In this document: positions 24,533 to 33,424 of the stretch, in pieces
Layout of the letters: the number at the start of each line of letters is the position of its first letter
How positions within the stretch are numbered: position 1 is the first letter of the stretch
Assembly (NCBI GenBank): GCA_002416285.1
Contig: DICM01000006.1
Location: 4,849-68,848, forward strand
Length of the DNA stretch: 64,000 bases
DNA from: Caryophanales bacterium UBA5026
GTDB lineage: Bacteria; Bacillota_I; Bacilli_A; RF39; UBA660
Direction: 5' to 3'
The notes under the pieces: model-generated
Seen by the model: the letters and a program-made list of their open reading frames with translations, nothing else
What the model was told of the DNA's origin: nothing
The model's database searches: none
Translations under genes and position numbers: made by a program

Positions 24533-26842
24533 ATGACAGAAACATCAGTTGGGTTAGATCACTTATGGGTGATCAAAAGAAATGGAAAAAAAGTGGAGTT
24601 TGATGGATCAAAAATCGCCATTGCTATTAAAAAAGGATTTGATAGTGTTAATAGCAATGATGAGGAAGATGGAACATCAAAAACAAAATATAATGCAAAT
24701 GATATCCAAAAAGTATATCAAGCAGTAATTAAAAGAATTGATAAAGAATATTCTGAAAAGATAAAAATAGAGGAAATTCAGGATTTAATTGAGGAAGAGT
24801 TATTGAAAAGAGAATATATGGATGTGTATAAATCATTTTCCGAATATCGTGAACGTAGAACTGCCTCAAGAGAGTTATTTGTAGATGAGAAAAAATTACA
24901 TAAATTTTTAAAGTCGATTGAAAGCCTCGGATTAAAATCAGCGAATGAAGATAACGCGAAGAGAGAAAATGCGAATGTTGATGGAGATACTGCGATGGGA
25001 ACTATGCTTCAGTATGGTTCTACTATTTCAAAAGAGTTTGCAAAAGCATATCTTATCAAAAAATCATTTTCTGAAGCTCATGAGTCTGGTGATATTCACA
25101 TTCACGATATGGATTTTCTAACGATGGGAACTACAACTTGTATGCAGATTGAACTAGATCGTCTATTTAAGAATGGTTTTTCGACAGGACATGGTCATTT
25201 AAGAGAACCAAATGATATTATTTCGTATTCAGCTTTAGCTGCAATTGCTGTTCAATCGAACCAGAATGATCAACATGGTGGACAGAGTATTCCGGCTTTT
25301 GATTATTACATGGCACCAGGAGTTCTAAAGACATTTAAAAAACAATTTAAACAACATATATATGATTTATTAGATTATCAAGATTTACTTAGTTTTATTG
25401 ATATCGATCATATTGCAAAAGAAATTGATAAATTACACACAATCAAGTGTGATATCGAAATCTTTGAATCTTTTTACAAGGATTCAGAAGAAATTAAGCG
25501 CTTATTTACAAAAAGTTATGACAAAGCATTACAAAAGACGAATCGTGCTACTTATCAGGCGATGGAAGCTTTTGTTCACAATTTAAATACGATGCATTCT
25601 CGTGCAGGGGCGCAAGTACCATTTTCAAGTATTAACTTTGGAACAGATACAACAGAGGAGGGTCGTTTGGTAATTAAGAATTTCTTATTAGCTACAGAAG
25701 CGGGATTAGGTAACGGTGAGACTCCGATATTCCCAGTTTCTATTTTTAAAGTAAAAGAGGGAATTAATTATAATCCAGAGGATCCGAACTATGATATGTT
25801 TAAATTAGCTTGTCGTGTGTCTGCAAAACGTTTGTTTCCAAATTTTTCATTTATCGATGCACCACATAATATTCCTTTTTATAAAGCGGGTGATGTTCGT
25901 ACTGAAGTTGGATATATGGGATGTCGTACACGGGTTATGAGTGATGTTACTGATCCTGATAATGAAACTACTGGTGGAAGAGGTAATCTATCATTTACAT
26001 CTATTAATTTACCACGTATTGCAATTCGCCATGGTATCTGTTTAAAAGAGCGCGATACTGCTGATATGGAAGGTTTCTACCATGATTTAGGAGAGATGAT
26101 GGAATTAGTAAAAGATCAATTATTAGAACGTTTTGAGATTCAATGTTCAAAACATTCTTATAATTTTCCATTCTTACTTGAACAGGGAGTTTGGACTGGT
26201 GGAGATAAATTAAAACCATCTGATCGCCTACGTAAAATCTTAAAACATGGTAGTTTAACAATTGGTTTTATAGGACTTGCGGAAACACTTAAAGCTCTAA
26301 TCGGAAAACATCACGGAGAAAGTGAAGAAGCTCGAAAATTAGGATTAGAAATTATTAGTTTTATGAGAAATAAAGCCGATGAGTTTGCAAAAAAATATAC
26401 ATTGAATTTTACTTTAATCGCAACGCCGGCTGAGGGATTATCAGGAAGATTTGTTTCGATCGATCGAGCAATTTTTGGAAAAATAAAAGGAGTAACGGAC
26501 CGAGAATATTATACGAATTCGTTCCACATTCCAGTATATTATTCAATTAGTATTGCAGATAAGATTGAAATCGAAGCTCCTTATCATGCCTTAACAAATG
26601 GTGGGCATATTAGTTATATAGAGCTTGATGGAAATACTGCTTCTAACGTCGATGCATTTGAAAGTGTCATCCGGTTGATGAAAGAAGCAGGCGTTGGATA
26701 TGGAGCAATTAACCATCCAGTGGATAGAGATCCAGTCTGTGGTTATGTTGGGGTAATTGGTGATGTTTGTCCAGGTTGTGGACGTAGAGAGTTTGAGAGC
26801 GTTCCGCTTGAAACGATAACTCATTTCGATTGTAATTGTTAA
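24533..26842 (+). CDS. nrdD: Anaerobic (class III) ribonucleoside-triphosphate reductase, large part lacking the glycyl-radical motif
   Basis: 769 residues. Residues 1-110 are an ATP-cone allosteric domain (VIKRNGKKVEFDGSKI). The catalytic barrel has the thiyl Cys203 in GTTTCMQIEL, then STGHGHLREP and QNDQHGGQSIP. Near the end is VCGYVGVIGDVCPGCGR, the zinc-binding hairpin, then a tail ending HFDCNC and a stop. The glycyl-radical segment (RxTGYL...) that must follow in NrdD is absent from this chain and is encoded by the next small gene. It reduces NTPs to dNTPs without oxygen, with formate as usual reductant. First gene of a three-gene operon. Confidence 0.9.
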   Translation: MTETSVGLDHLWVIKRNGKKVEFDGSKIAIAIKKGFDSVNSNDEEDGTSKTKYNANDIQKVYQAVIKRIDKEYSEKIKIEEIQDLIEEELLKREYMDVYKSFSEYRERRTASRELFVDEKKLHKFLKSIESLGLKSANEDNAKRENANVDGDTAMGTMLQYGSTISKEFAKAYLIKKSFSEAHESGDIHIHDMDFLTMGTTTCMQIELDRLFKNGFSTGHGHLREPNDIISYSALAAIAVQSNQNDQHGGQSIPAFDYYMAPGVLKTFKKQFKQHIYDLLDYQDLLSFIDIDHIAKEIDKLHTIKCDIEIFESFYKDSEEIKRLFTKSYDKALQKTNRATYQAMEAFVHNLNTMHSRAGAQVPFSSINFGTDTTEEGRLVIKNFLLATEAGLGNGETPIFPVSIFKVKEGINYNPEDPNYDMFKLACRVSAKRLFPNFSFIDAPHNIPFYKAGDVRTEVGYMGCRTRVMSDVTDPDNETTGGRGNLSFTSINLPRIAIRHGICLKERDTADMEGFYHDLGEMMELVKDQLLERFEIQCSKHSYNFPFLLEQGVWTGGDKLKPSDRLRKILKHGSLTIGFIGLAETLKALIGKHHGESEEARKLGLEIISFMRNKADEFAKKYTLNFTLIATPAEGLSGRFVSIDRAIFGKIKGVTDREYYTNSFHIPVYYSISIADKIEIEAPYHALTNGGHISYIELDGNTASNVDAFESVIRLMKEAGVGYGAINHPVDRDPVCGYVGVIGDVCPGCGRREFESVPLETITHFDCNC

Positions 26843-26855
26843 GGAGGGAAAGAAT

Positions 26856-27020
26856 ATGAGTAAATTAGTTGGAGAAAATGTAGGATTTGAAAGAATTAGA
26901 AGAGTAACTGGATATCTTGCAGGAGATGTGAAAAGATTTAATAATGGAAAACGTGCTGAGGAAAGAGATCGTGTAAAACATACTGGAATCAAAGACGTTA
27001 TGAAAGATAAACAAAAATGA
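26856..27020 (+). CDS. Stand-alone glycyl-radical subunit/domain of NrdD (split nrdD, C-terminal part)
   Basis: 54 residues with its own perfect ribosome binding site (AAGGAGGG, 7 bases before ATG 26856), in a different frame from nrdD. The sequence contains FERIRRVTGYLAGD, then RFNNGKRAEE and DRVKH, which is the C-terminal glycyl-radical loop of class III reductases; Gly19 is the expected radical site. Thirteen bases separate it from the nrdD stop, and its TGA overlaps the nrdG ATG (ATGA). So radical site, reductase body and activase would be made in a fixed order and assembled as separate chains. Compare the autonomous glycyl-radical protein YfiD/GrcA of pyruvate formate-lyase. Not a simple frameshift, because a dedicated start and binding site exist. 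Confidence 0.85.
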   Translation: MSKLVGENVGFERIRRVTGYLAGDVKRFNNGKRAEERDRVKHTGIKDVMKDKQK

Positions 27021-27580
27021 AAATCAGATTAGCTTCTGAATTACAAATTGATAGTATTGTCGATGGAGAAGGGATTAGAACAGTTATTTGGACTCAAGGA
27101 TGTCCTCATAATTGTCCTTCCTGTCATAATCCGAATACCCATGACTTTAGTGGAGGTTTTTTAGAGGAAGTGGACAATATTATCGATGATCTTCGCTGTT
27201 TAAAAGGACAGACAGGAATTACATTCTCTGGTGGAGATCCAATGTGTCAACCAGAGGCCTGTGCACTTATTGCATCTGCTGCCAAAGAGCTAGGATATAA
27301 TATTTGGTGCTATACTGGTTATACTTATGAACAATTGATGATTTTGGCAAAAGGAAAGAAAGCAATATTAGATTTTTTAAATAATATTGATGTTCTTGTT
27401 GACGGAAAGTTTGTATTAGCTGAAAAGAGTTTAGATTTAAAATTCAAAGGTTCTAGAAATCAGCGCGTTATCGATATTCCAAAAAGTTTAACTGAGAAGA
27501 AACTTTGTTTGTTAGATGATTATGAGAATCCTATTGATAATACATTCCGCTATCAAAAAGAAGCGAATATGTTTTTATAA
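27017..27580 (+). CDS. nrdG: Anaerobic ribonucleotide reductase activating protein (radical SAM)
   Basis: 187 residues. Radical-SAM cluster motif CPHNCPSCHN (CxxxCxxC, about residues 30-39), the SAM-binding TFSGGDPM (about 74-81), and the NrdG pattern of a short (half-barrel) activase. It uses a 4Fe-4S cluster and SAM to make the glycyl radical, here on the 54-residue partner encoded just upstream with which it overlaps by four bases. The C-terminus ends FRYQKEANMFL at the normal place. The operon stops after it. Confidence 0.93.
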   Translation: MKIRLASELQIDSIVDGEGIRTVIWTQGCPHNCPSCHNPNTHDFSGGFLEEVDNIIDDLRCLKGQTGITFSGGDPMCQPEACALIASAAKELGYNIWCYTGYTYEQLMILAKGKKAILDFLNNIDVLVDGKFVLAEKSLDLKFKGSRNQRVIDIPKSLTEKKLCLLDDYENPIDNTFRYQKEANMFL

Positions 27581-27582
27581 AC

Positions 27583-27939
27583 TATATTGTAAATGCAAGA
27601 CTAATTACAGCGGATGAAATTGCTGAAATCACAGAAAATTCAACTTTTAATGGATCAACAACAACATGGGATAAATGGTTTTATCTTGATAGTAATAATC
27701 AAATTCAAACAGCAAAAAGTAAAGGTGAAAGTAATTATAGCTGGTTATTTGATTATACTAGTGCTTGTACAAGTTATGGGTGTAATATAGCGGATAGCTC
27801 AACCGCGGGATATTGGACAAGTACTCCTGAATTTGGACGCTCGTATAGCGCGTGGCTTGTATCTAGAAACGGTGTATTGAGTAATGAGGTTGTTAGTTAT
27901 AGTAACAATTTTGGTGTACGCCCAGTTATCATTCTTTAA
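27583..27939 (+). pseudogene. 3' remnant of a DUF6273-containing, prepilin-like surface protein gene
   Basis: Directly after the nrdG stop, an open frame of 118 codons without any start codon encodes the end of a DUF6273-like module: TTWDKWFYLDSNN, GYWTSTPEFG, SYSAWLV and a closing FGVRPVIIL before TAA. The same closing pattern (RPVINLK) is seen twice in the giant prepilin-like protein at 1517-8281. There is no promoter or ribosome binding site. It is best read as the tail of a lost gene joined to the nrd operon by deletion, although readthrough of a former fusion cannot be excluded. Confidence 0.65.
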
Positions 27940-27962
27940 TAGCAAAATTTTAGATTAAATGT

Positions 27963-27989
27963 AAAAGCTTATTATGGTAAGCTTTTTTT
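27963..27989 (+). terminator. Rho-independent terminator after the remnant
   Basis: AAAGCTTA and TAAGCTTT pair around TTATGG, followed by five T. It probably ends the nrdD operon transcript now. Confidence 0.75.
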
Positions 27990-28022
27990 GAATTAAGGAT
28001 TAACTTTTTCATATTCTGCATA

Positions 28023-28046
28023 TAAAAAAACATAGATTTCTCTATG
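28023..28046 (-). terminator. Rho-independent terminator of gmk
   Basis: On the minus strand CATAGA-GAAA-TCTATG followed by seven T; the gmk stop codon lies in the left arm. Confidence 0.8.
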
Positions 28047-28722
28047 CATCAATTGTTTTCGTTGAATTATCAAATTCTTTACCAATTAAAATTTCATGAA
28101 TTATTTCTTCTTTATTTTCTACTGATATTTCTTCGATACGATCAACTCGACATTTCTCTGAAATTAAAATCGCATCTACTTTTTTAACCGCATCTTCTAA
28201 AATATCGTTTACAACAACATAATTATATTTATTGATTTCATTGATTTCACGATAAGCAACTTCAAATCGACTAATGATTTGCTCGGCATTTTCTGCCCCT
28301 CTTGCTAGAATTCTTTGTTTTACAATTTCCATAGATGGAGCAAGAATAAATATCAAAATTGTTTCAGGGAACATTTCTTTTATATTTGCAGCACCTTTAA
28401 CGTCAATTTCTAAAATGACATCTTTACCCTGTGCCAGCATCTCTTCCACTTCTTTTTTCGGTGTTCCATAGTACATTCCGTAATGTACTTTTTCATATTC
28501 TAACATTTCGTTATTTTTTATTTTTTCTTCAAACTGTTCTGCTGTTACAAAGTGATAAGTAACTCCATCGATATCACCAGGTCGCATTGGTCTAGATGTA
28601 TAAGAAATAGACAAATTTAAATTGGGATTTTTTTTTAAAAGTTCCTTGATGACTGTTCCTTTTCCAGCACAAGTAGTACCAGAAATAATAATTAATGACC
28701 CACGCTTTTTTTCTTTTATCAT
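28042..28722 (-). CDS. gmk: Guanylate kinase
   Basis: 226 residues; makes GDP from GMP and ATP. P-loop GTTCAGKGT at 15-23 (usually GPSGAGKST, so Thr and Cys replace Pro and Ser-Gly), GMP-binding SYTSRPMRPGDIDGVTYHFV, then YYGTP and the LID region. The C-terminus is about 20 residues longer than in most Gmk. GAGGTGA precedes the ATG on the minus strand and an extended -10 (TGC-TATAAT) lies at 28746-28754. It is divergent from the BceR-like gene, with about 100 bases between. The only long minus-strand gene in the first 40 kb. Confidence 0.92.
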   Translation of the reverse strand: MIKEKKRGSLIIISGTTCAGKGTVIKELLKKNPNLNLSISYTSRPMRPGDIDGVTYHFVTAEQFEEKIKNNEMLEYEKVHYGMYYGTPKKEVEEMLAQGKDVILEIDVKGAANIKEMFPETILIFILAPSMEIVKQRILARGAENAEQIISRFEVAYREINEINKYNYVVVNDILEDAVKKVDAILISEKCRVDRIEEISVENKEEIIHEILIGKEFDNSTKTIDA

Positions 28723-28830
28723 ATTGATTCACCTCAAGTACATGCATTATAGCACACTTCTTAAAAGAAGTACAAGGAATTTTCTTTTAAAATGTTTCTA
28801 TTTCGTGTACAATATGGATAGGTGATACAC

Positions 28831-29481
28831 ATGACAATTGCAATCATTGAGGATGATAAATCTTTACGTGAGGAATTAAAAAAAACACTTACAAATAATG
28901 GCTATGATGTACTTTTAGTAGAAGATTACAGTAACTTATCTTCTATAATGACCGCAAATTTACTTCTTTTGGATATTCAGTTACCAAATGCCAACGGTAT
29001 CTATTTACTAAAAGAAATTCGGAAACAATCCAATCTTCCAATTTTAATGGTTACAAGTAGAAATACAGAAATGGATGAGTTAATTTGTATGAGTTATGGA
29101 GCCGATGATTATATTACAAAACCGTATAATCCTCAAATTTTATTACTTCGAATTGAGGCAGTTTTAAAAAGATTACATTTCACTCCACAAGTATACACTT
29201 ATGAGAATATTCATTTGAATCCAGCAAAAGGGGTTATTGAAACAGAAAAAGGCGAGATAACACTATCAAAAAATGAACTTCGTATCTTTCTTTATTTGTT
29301 AGAACATGTTGGAAACATTGTTTCAAGAGAAGAAATTATGCGCTACTTATGGGATAGTGAAGAATTTATCGATGATAATACCTTGACTGTTAATATCAAC
29401 CGTTTACGCAATCGCTTAGAGGATGCGGGATTAAAGGATGTAATTGAAACAAGAAGAGGACAGGGGTACTTATTAAAATGA
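28831..29481 (+). CDS. bceR: BceR-type OmpR-family response regulator
   Basis: 216 residues: receiver domain (phosphoacceptor Asp48 in LLLLDIQLP, Thr in MVTSR, Lys in ITKPYNP) followed by a winged-helix DNA-binding domain (TVNINRLRNRLEDAG). The frame can be opened by a GTG at 28822; the ATG at 28831 has ATAGGTG 8 bases before it. Its stop overlaps the kinase start (ATGA). With the following genes it forms a peptide-antibiotic sensing and detoxification module, where it would activate the ABC transporter promoter. Confidence 0.85.
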   Translation: MTIAIIEDDKSLREELKKTLTNNGYDVLLVEDYSNLSSIMTANLLLLDIQLPNANGIYLLKEIRKQSNLPILMVTSRNTEMDELICMSYGADDYITKPYNPQILLLRIEAVLKRLHFTPQVYTYENIHLNPAKGVIETEKGEITLSKNELRIFLYLLEHVGNIVSREEIMRYLWDSEEFIDDNTLTVNINRLRNRLEDAGLKDVIETRRGQGYLLK

Positions 29482-30485
29482 GATTTGTAGATTATTTGAA
29501 AGAAAAGTCATTGTCTATCTTCCTTTTTGTTTTATATTTTTCATTTATGTTGGTTCTATTCTCTCTATTTCATTTTACATTTTTTCTTTATTTCTTCTTT
29601 ATTGTATTAAGCTTGGGGTTTTATTGTGGGATGTTTTTCTATGATTATGTTCGTAAATGTCATTTTTACAATCATTTACAAAAGCAATTGGATCAATTAG
29701 ATAAGAAATATCTATTATCAGAATTATTGATAAATCCTCATTTTTTAGAAGGAAAAATTCTTTCTGAGACACTTTATGAAGCCAACAAATCGATGGAAGA
29801 ACATATTGTCGACTATCGAAATCGTCTAGATGATTTTAAAGAATATTTGGAACTTTGGATTCATGAGATGAAAATACCATTATCCAATCTGCACTTTTTC
29901 TTACACAACTATGAAACAATCCCAAAAGAAAAGCTTGCTCTTCAATTAGTTCGTCTAGAAGATGAGGTAGAACGTGTATTATTTTATGTACGAAGTGAGA
30001 CAGCTGAAAAGGATTATTCGATTAAACTATTTTCTTTGAAAAAGATTGTTCATGAGGTAATTCAAAAGCAAAAGGATGCTTTTATTGATTATAAAATCCA
30101 TTTAGAGTTGAATAATCTAGAACAAGAAGTGAAGACAGATCAAAAGTGGTTGGGTTTTATCGTTGGACAAATTATTCAAAATAGTATTCAGTATCGTAGT
30201 AAGAAACCTGAAATTCATATTTATACAGTTTATGAGAATGATATATTAAAATTAATTATTGAGGATAATGGAATCGGTATTCCAAGCGAAGACCTTCCAA
30301 GAGTATTTGATAAAACATTTACTGGTCAAAATGGTAGAGGAACAAATGCGACAGGAATCGGTTTATTTTTATCGAAACGATTAATGGATCAACTTGGTCA
30401 TAAAATAGAAATAGAATCCGAGATTGATATTGGAACCAAAGTGATTTTATCCTTTTATGACAATCATTATTACGATGTATGTTAG
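29478..30485 (+). CDS. bceS: BceS-type intramembrane-sensing histidine kinase
   Basis: 335 residues. Two N-terminal helices (about 10-30 and 33-55) joined by only a few residues, so there is no sensor domain outside; such kinases take their signal from the partner transporter BceAB. Dimerisation/phosphorylation motif WIHEMKIPLSNL with His129; ATP-binding N-box NSIQYR, G1 DNGIGIP, F-box and G2 GTNATGIGLFLSK. Genes for the transporter follow at once. Confidence 0.85.
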   Translation: MRFVDYLKEKSLSIFLFVLYFSFMLVLFSLFHFTFFLYFFFIVLSLGFYCGMFFYDYVRKCHFYNHLQKQLDQLDKKYLLSELLINPHFLEGKILSETLYEANKSMEEHIVDYRNRLDDFKEYLELWIHEMKIPLSNLHFFLHNYETIPKEKLALQLVRLEDEVERVLFYVRSETAEKDYSIKLFSLKKIVHEVIQKQKDAFIDYKIHLELNNLEQEVKTDQKWLGFIVGQIIQNSIQYRSKKPEIHIYTVYENDILKLIIEDNGIGIPSEDLPRVFDKTFTGQNGRGTNATGIGLFLSKRLMDQLGHKIEIESEIDIGTKVILSFYDNHYYDVC

Positions 30486-30487
30486 CC

Positions 30488-30501
30488 TTACAGAAATGTA
30501 A
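30488..30501 (+). promoter_or_regulatory. BceR-like binding site upstream of bceA
   Basis: TTACA-GAAA-TGTAA fits the consensus TNACA-N4-TGTAA reported for BceR-type regulators, extended to CCTTACA/TGTAAGG. Its centre is about 53 bases before the -10 TATAAT at 30545-30550, a normal place for an activator. The hairpin with a following TTTT could also act as a weak terminator of bceRS. Confidence 0.65.
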
Positions 30502-30503
30502 GG

Positions 30504-30536
30504 TTTTGTTCGATAATTCGATGGTAAAGAACAAAA
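30504..30536 (+). promoter_or_regulatory. Second inverted repeat in the bceA promoter region
   Basis: TTTTGTTC (30504-30511) and GAACAAAA (30529-30536), 17-base spacer, between the BceR-like site and the -10 box, covering the -35 position. Function unknown. Confidence 0.4.
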
Positions 30537-30571
30537 CTTTTTTCTATAATAGAATGGAAGGAGGAAATTTT

Positions 30572-31339
30572 ATGAAAACAATTTTAAAAATTGATCAAAT
30601 TGAAAAATATTATGGAAATAAATCTAATTTAACGAAAGCGATTGATTCTATTTCTTTTGAAGTAGAGAAAGGTGAATTTGTAGCAATTATGGGTGCTAGT
30701 GGTAGTGGTAAAACAACATTACTAAATTGCATTTCCACAATCGATCGTGTCACGAGTGGGCATATCTATGTGGGAGGGAGTGATATCACAAAACTAAAAG
30801 GAAATCACTTGAATCGTTTCCGTAGAGAACAGTTAGGTTTTATCTTTCAAGATTTTAATTTGTTAGATACTTTAACTGCTTACGAAAATATTGCGATTGC
30901 TTTAACAATTCAGAAAATAAAACCCTCTGAAATAGAAAAACGAGTTAAGAAAATAGCGGAACAATTAAGTATTACTGATGTGTTGAAAAAATATCCATAT
31001 CAGATGTCTGGTGGGCAAAAACAACGTGTAGCTTCTGCTCGGGCAATGATTACTAATCCAAAGTTAGTTTTAGCGGATGAACCAACTGGGGCCTTAGATT
31101 CTAAATCAGCTAAAAGATTATTGGAGAATTTAGAATTTTTAAATACAGAGAATGAGGCAACTATTTTAATGGTAACTCATGACGCATTTACAGCTAGTTA
31201 TGCTTCTCGAGTGGTTTTTATAAAGGATGGTAAAATTTTCAATGAAATACGAAAAGGAAACTCAACAAGAAAAGAATTTTTTGATAAAATTATTGATGTA
31301 GTAACCTTACTTGGTGGTGATTTAAATGATGTTATTTAA
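30572..31339 (+). CDS. bceA: BceA-type ABC transporter ATP-binding protein
   Basis: 255 residues, MacB/BceA family ATPase. Walker A GASGSGKTT, Q-loop FQDFNLLD, signature MSGGQKQRVA, Walker B VLADEPTGALD, switch VTHD. The start is at ATG 30572, seven bases after AAGGAGG; upstream in-frame codons are not translated sequence. It overlaps bceB by 14 bases. With BceB it should pull peptide antibiotics (bacitracin, lantibiotics and similar) off their lipid targets and signal to BceS. Confidence 0.9.
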   Translation: MKTILKIDQIEKYYGNKSNLTKAIDSISFEVEKGEFVAIMGASGSGKTTLLNCISTIDRVTSGHIYVGGSDITKLKGNHLNRFRREQLGFIFQDFNLLDTLTAYENIAIALTIQKIKPSEIEKRVKKIAEQLSITDVLKKYPYQMSGGQKQRVASARAMITNPKLVLADEPTGALDSKSAKRLLENLEFLNTENEATILMVTHDAFTASYASRVVFIKDGKIFNEIRKGNSTRKEFFDKIIDVVTLLGGDLNDVI

Positions 31340-33377
31340 ATTAGCACTTAAAAATATTAAAAAAAGTATTAAGGATTACACTATTTATTTCTTTACATTG
31401 ATTTTAGGTATTTCCATTTTCTATATCTTTAATGCAATGGAAAGTCAGACTGTCCTTTTAAATGTGTCTTCTTCTGGAAAAGAGATTATTAAACTAATGA
31501 ATAGTTTCTTGTCTGGTGTAAGTGTCTTTGTTTCGTTTGTTTTAGGGTTTTTAATTATTTATGCGAGTAATTTCTTAATTAAACGAAGAAAAAAAGAATT
31601 TGGGATTTATATGACACTTGGAATGAGTAAAGGAGAAATTTCTAAAATACTTGTTTTTGAGATGCTATTTGTAGGAATCTTATCGCTAATTGTAGGAGGA
31701 ATTCTAGGTATATTTTTATCTCAATTGATGTCTGTTTGGGTAGCAAAAATGTTTGAAACCGATATGAGTTCGTTTACCTTTATATTTTCTTCTAAAGCGT
31801 TAATTAAAACAATTTTATACTTTGGTATTATGTACGTCATTGTACTTCTATTCAACACCATGTCTGTAAGTAGATGCAAATTAATTAATTTATTGCAGGC
31901 AGGTAGAAAAAATGAGCAAGTGAAAATAAAAAATAAATTTGTTTCATTTCTAGTATTTTTAATATCTACAATAATGTTAGGATATGCTTATTATCAAGTG
32001 ACATTTAATGTTGATCAGTTATCTAATCAGCTACTGTTAATTGCTATTGGCTTAGGGTGTGTTGGAACTTATTTATTATTCTGGTCATTATCTGGTATTT
32101 TGCTAAGTTTGATTAGAAGGAATAAAAAAGTTTATTATAAAGATTTAAATTCATTTGTATTGCAGCAGATGAATAGTAAAATCAATACTACTGTTTTTTC
32201 AATGACAATTATTTCAATTTTATTATTCTTGACTATCTGTATTTTATCAAGTGGACTTTCTATTAAAGATTCGATGACAAAAAATTTGAAAACGTTATCT
32301 CCGATGGATTTTCAGGCAATAAAATTGTATCATCCAAAGGAGGGTATCGAGTATTCAGAGACACAACTTGCTGATCTTAAATATTCAACCAGAGAATCAA
32401 TGGGACATTTAGGATTTGATGATTCATTCTTTAAAGATATTGTTGAAGTAGATACCTATATTGATCCTGCTTTAACGATGGAAGTAGCATTTGGAAGTAC
32501 TGTAGAGGCGCTTAAAAAGGATTATCCTTATGTCAGATTAAATACAGCTGAAATCATTATGACAGTTAGTGATTATAATCGAATTGCAAAAGCATTTCAT
32601 ATGGAAACACTATCTTTAGGTAGTGATGAATATGCGATTGCCGGAAATTATGATTTAATCTTAAAATATCGTAATCTTGCTTTAAAAGAGGGAGTAAAAA
32701 TTACAGTTAGTGGTAAAGTTTATTCTCCAAAATATGATAGCGTGAAATATGGTTTTCTTGATATGAATGCTAACCCATCTAATATGGGAATTATTATTGT
32801 TCCAGATGAGGCAGTAAATGATTCTATGCTTGATAAGAACTATATGACGGCAAATTATAATGTTTCCAATGATGATGAAAAAGAACAATTTGAGGAACGC
32901 ATCCAAAATATCGATAACAAAAGTGATGAAATGTTTAATATTGATGGTGTGACAAAAATCATTATTTATGAAGCTAGTATTGGACTTGGAGCAATGGCTA
33001 CATTCGTCGGGATCTATCTAGGCTTGATTTTTCTAATAACGAGCGCAGCTATTCTAGCACTAAAGGAACTTTCAGAAAGTTCTGATAATAAAGAAAGATA
33101 TCAAATGCTTAGAAAAATAGGTGTTGATGAACATATGATTAATCAGGCATTATGGAGACAAATTTCTTTATTCTTTATGTTTCCGTTAGTAATTGCAATT
33201 ATCCATTCAATTGCAGGAATTTCTTTTGCAAATCAGATTTTAATTTCTCTTGGGACAGATAGTATGTTGCCATCAATATTTATGACAACAACATTCTTCC
33301 TTATTATTTATGGAGGATACTTTGTGATTACTTATTGGTCTAGTAAAAATGTAATCCAAGAAGATGAAAGACGTTAG
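31326..33377 (+). CDS. bceB: BceB-type ABC transporter permease
   Basis: 683 residues, ten predicted helices arranged 1 + 3 + large domain + rest: FtsX-like domain near 55-195 (helices with GIYMTLGMSKGEI), helices at about 205-300, an extracellular domain at about 320-530, and a C-terminal FtsX-like block with RYQMLRKIGVDE. The extracellular domain is about 210 residues, as in BceB, and is the antibiotic-recognition part. Translationally coupled to bceA. Which peptide it handles cannot be read from sequence. Confidence 0.88.
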   Translation: MMLFKLALKNIKKSIKDYTIYFFTLILGISIFYIFNAMESQTVLLNVSSSGKEIIKLMNSFLSGVSVFVSFVLGFLIIYASNFLIKRRKKEFGIYMTLGMSKGEISKILVFEMLFVGILSLIVGGILGIFLSQLMSVWVAKMFETDMSSFTFIFSSKALIKTILYFGIMYVIVLLFNTMSVSRCKLINLLQAGRKNEQVKIKNKFVSFLVFLISTIMLGYAYYQVTFNVDQLSNQLLLIAIGLGCVGTYLLFWSLSGILLSLIRRNKKVYYKDLNSFVLQQMNSKINTTVFSMTIISILLFLTICILSSGLSIKDSMTKNLKTLSPMDFQAIKLYHPKEGIEYSETQLADLKYSTRESMGHLGFDDSFFKDIVEVDTYIDPALTMEVAFGSTVEALKKDYPYVRLNTAEIIMTVSDYNRIAKAFHMETLSLGSDEYAIAGNYDLILKYRNLALKEGVKITVSGKVYSPKYDSVKYGFLDMNANPSNMGIIIVPDEAVNDSMLDKNYMTANYNVSNDDEKEQFEERIQNIDNKSDEMFNIDGVTKIIIYEASIGLGAMATFVGIYLGLIFLITSAAILALKELSESSDNKERYQMLRKIGVDEHMINQALWRQISLFFMFPLVIAIIHSIAGISFANQILISLGTDSMLPSIFMTTTFFLIIYGGYFVITYWSSKNVIQEDERR

Positions 33378-33388
33378 TCTTTTTTTCT
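33367..33388 (+). terminator. Rho-independent terminator overlapping the end of bceB
   Basis: AAAGAC-GTTA-GTCTTT followed by TTTTT-C-TTT. Confidence 0.8.
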
Positions 33389-33424
33389 TTTTTCTGAATA
33401 TTGTACTAATAGGAGAGTGGTTAT

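Noticed and set aside
26840..26856. Simple frameshift within an intact nrdD
   Set aside because: A full Shine-Dalgarno, a correctly spaced ATG and the ATGA overlap with nrdG show an organised separate gene; a sequencing error would not create these.
30486..30508. Ordinary terminator of bceRS
   Set aside because: The hairpin exactly fits the BceR consensus at an activator position and the T run is short, so the regulatory reading is preferred; a double role is possible.
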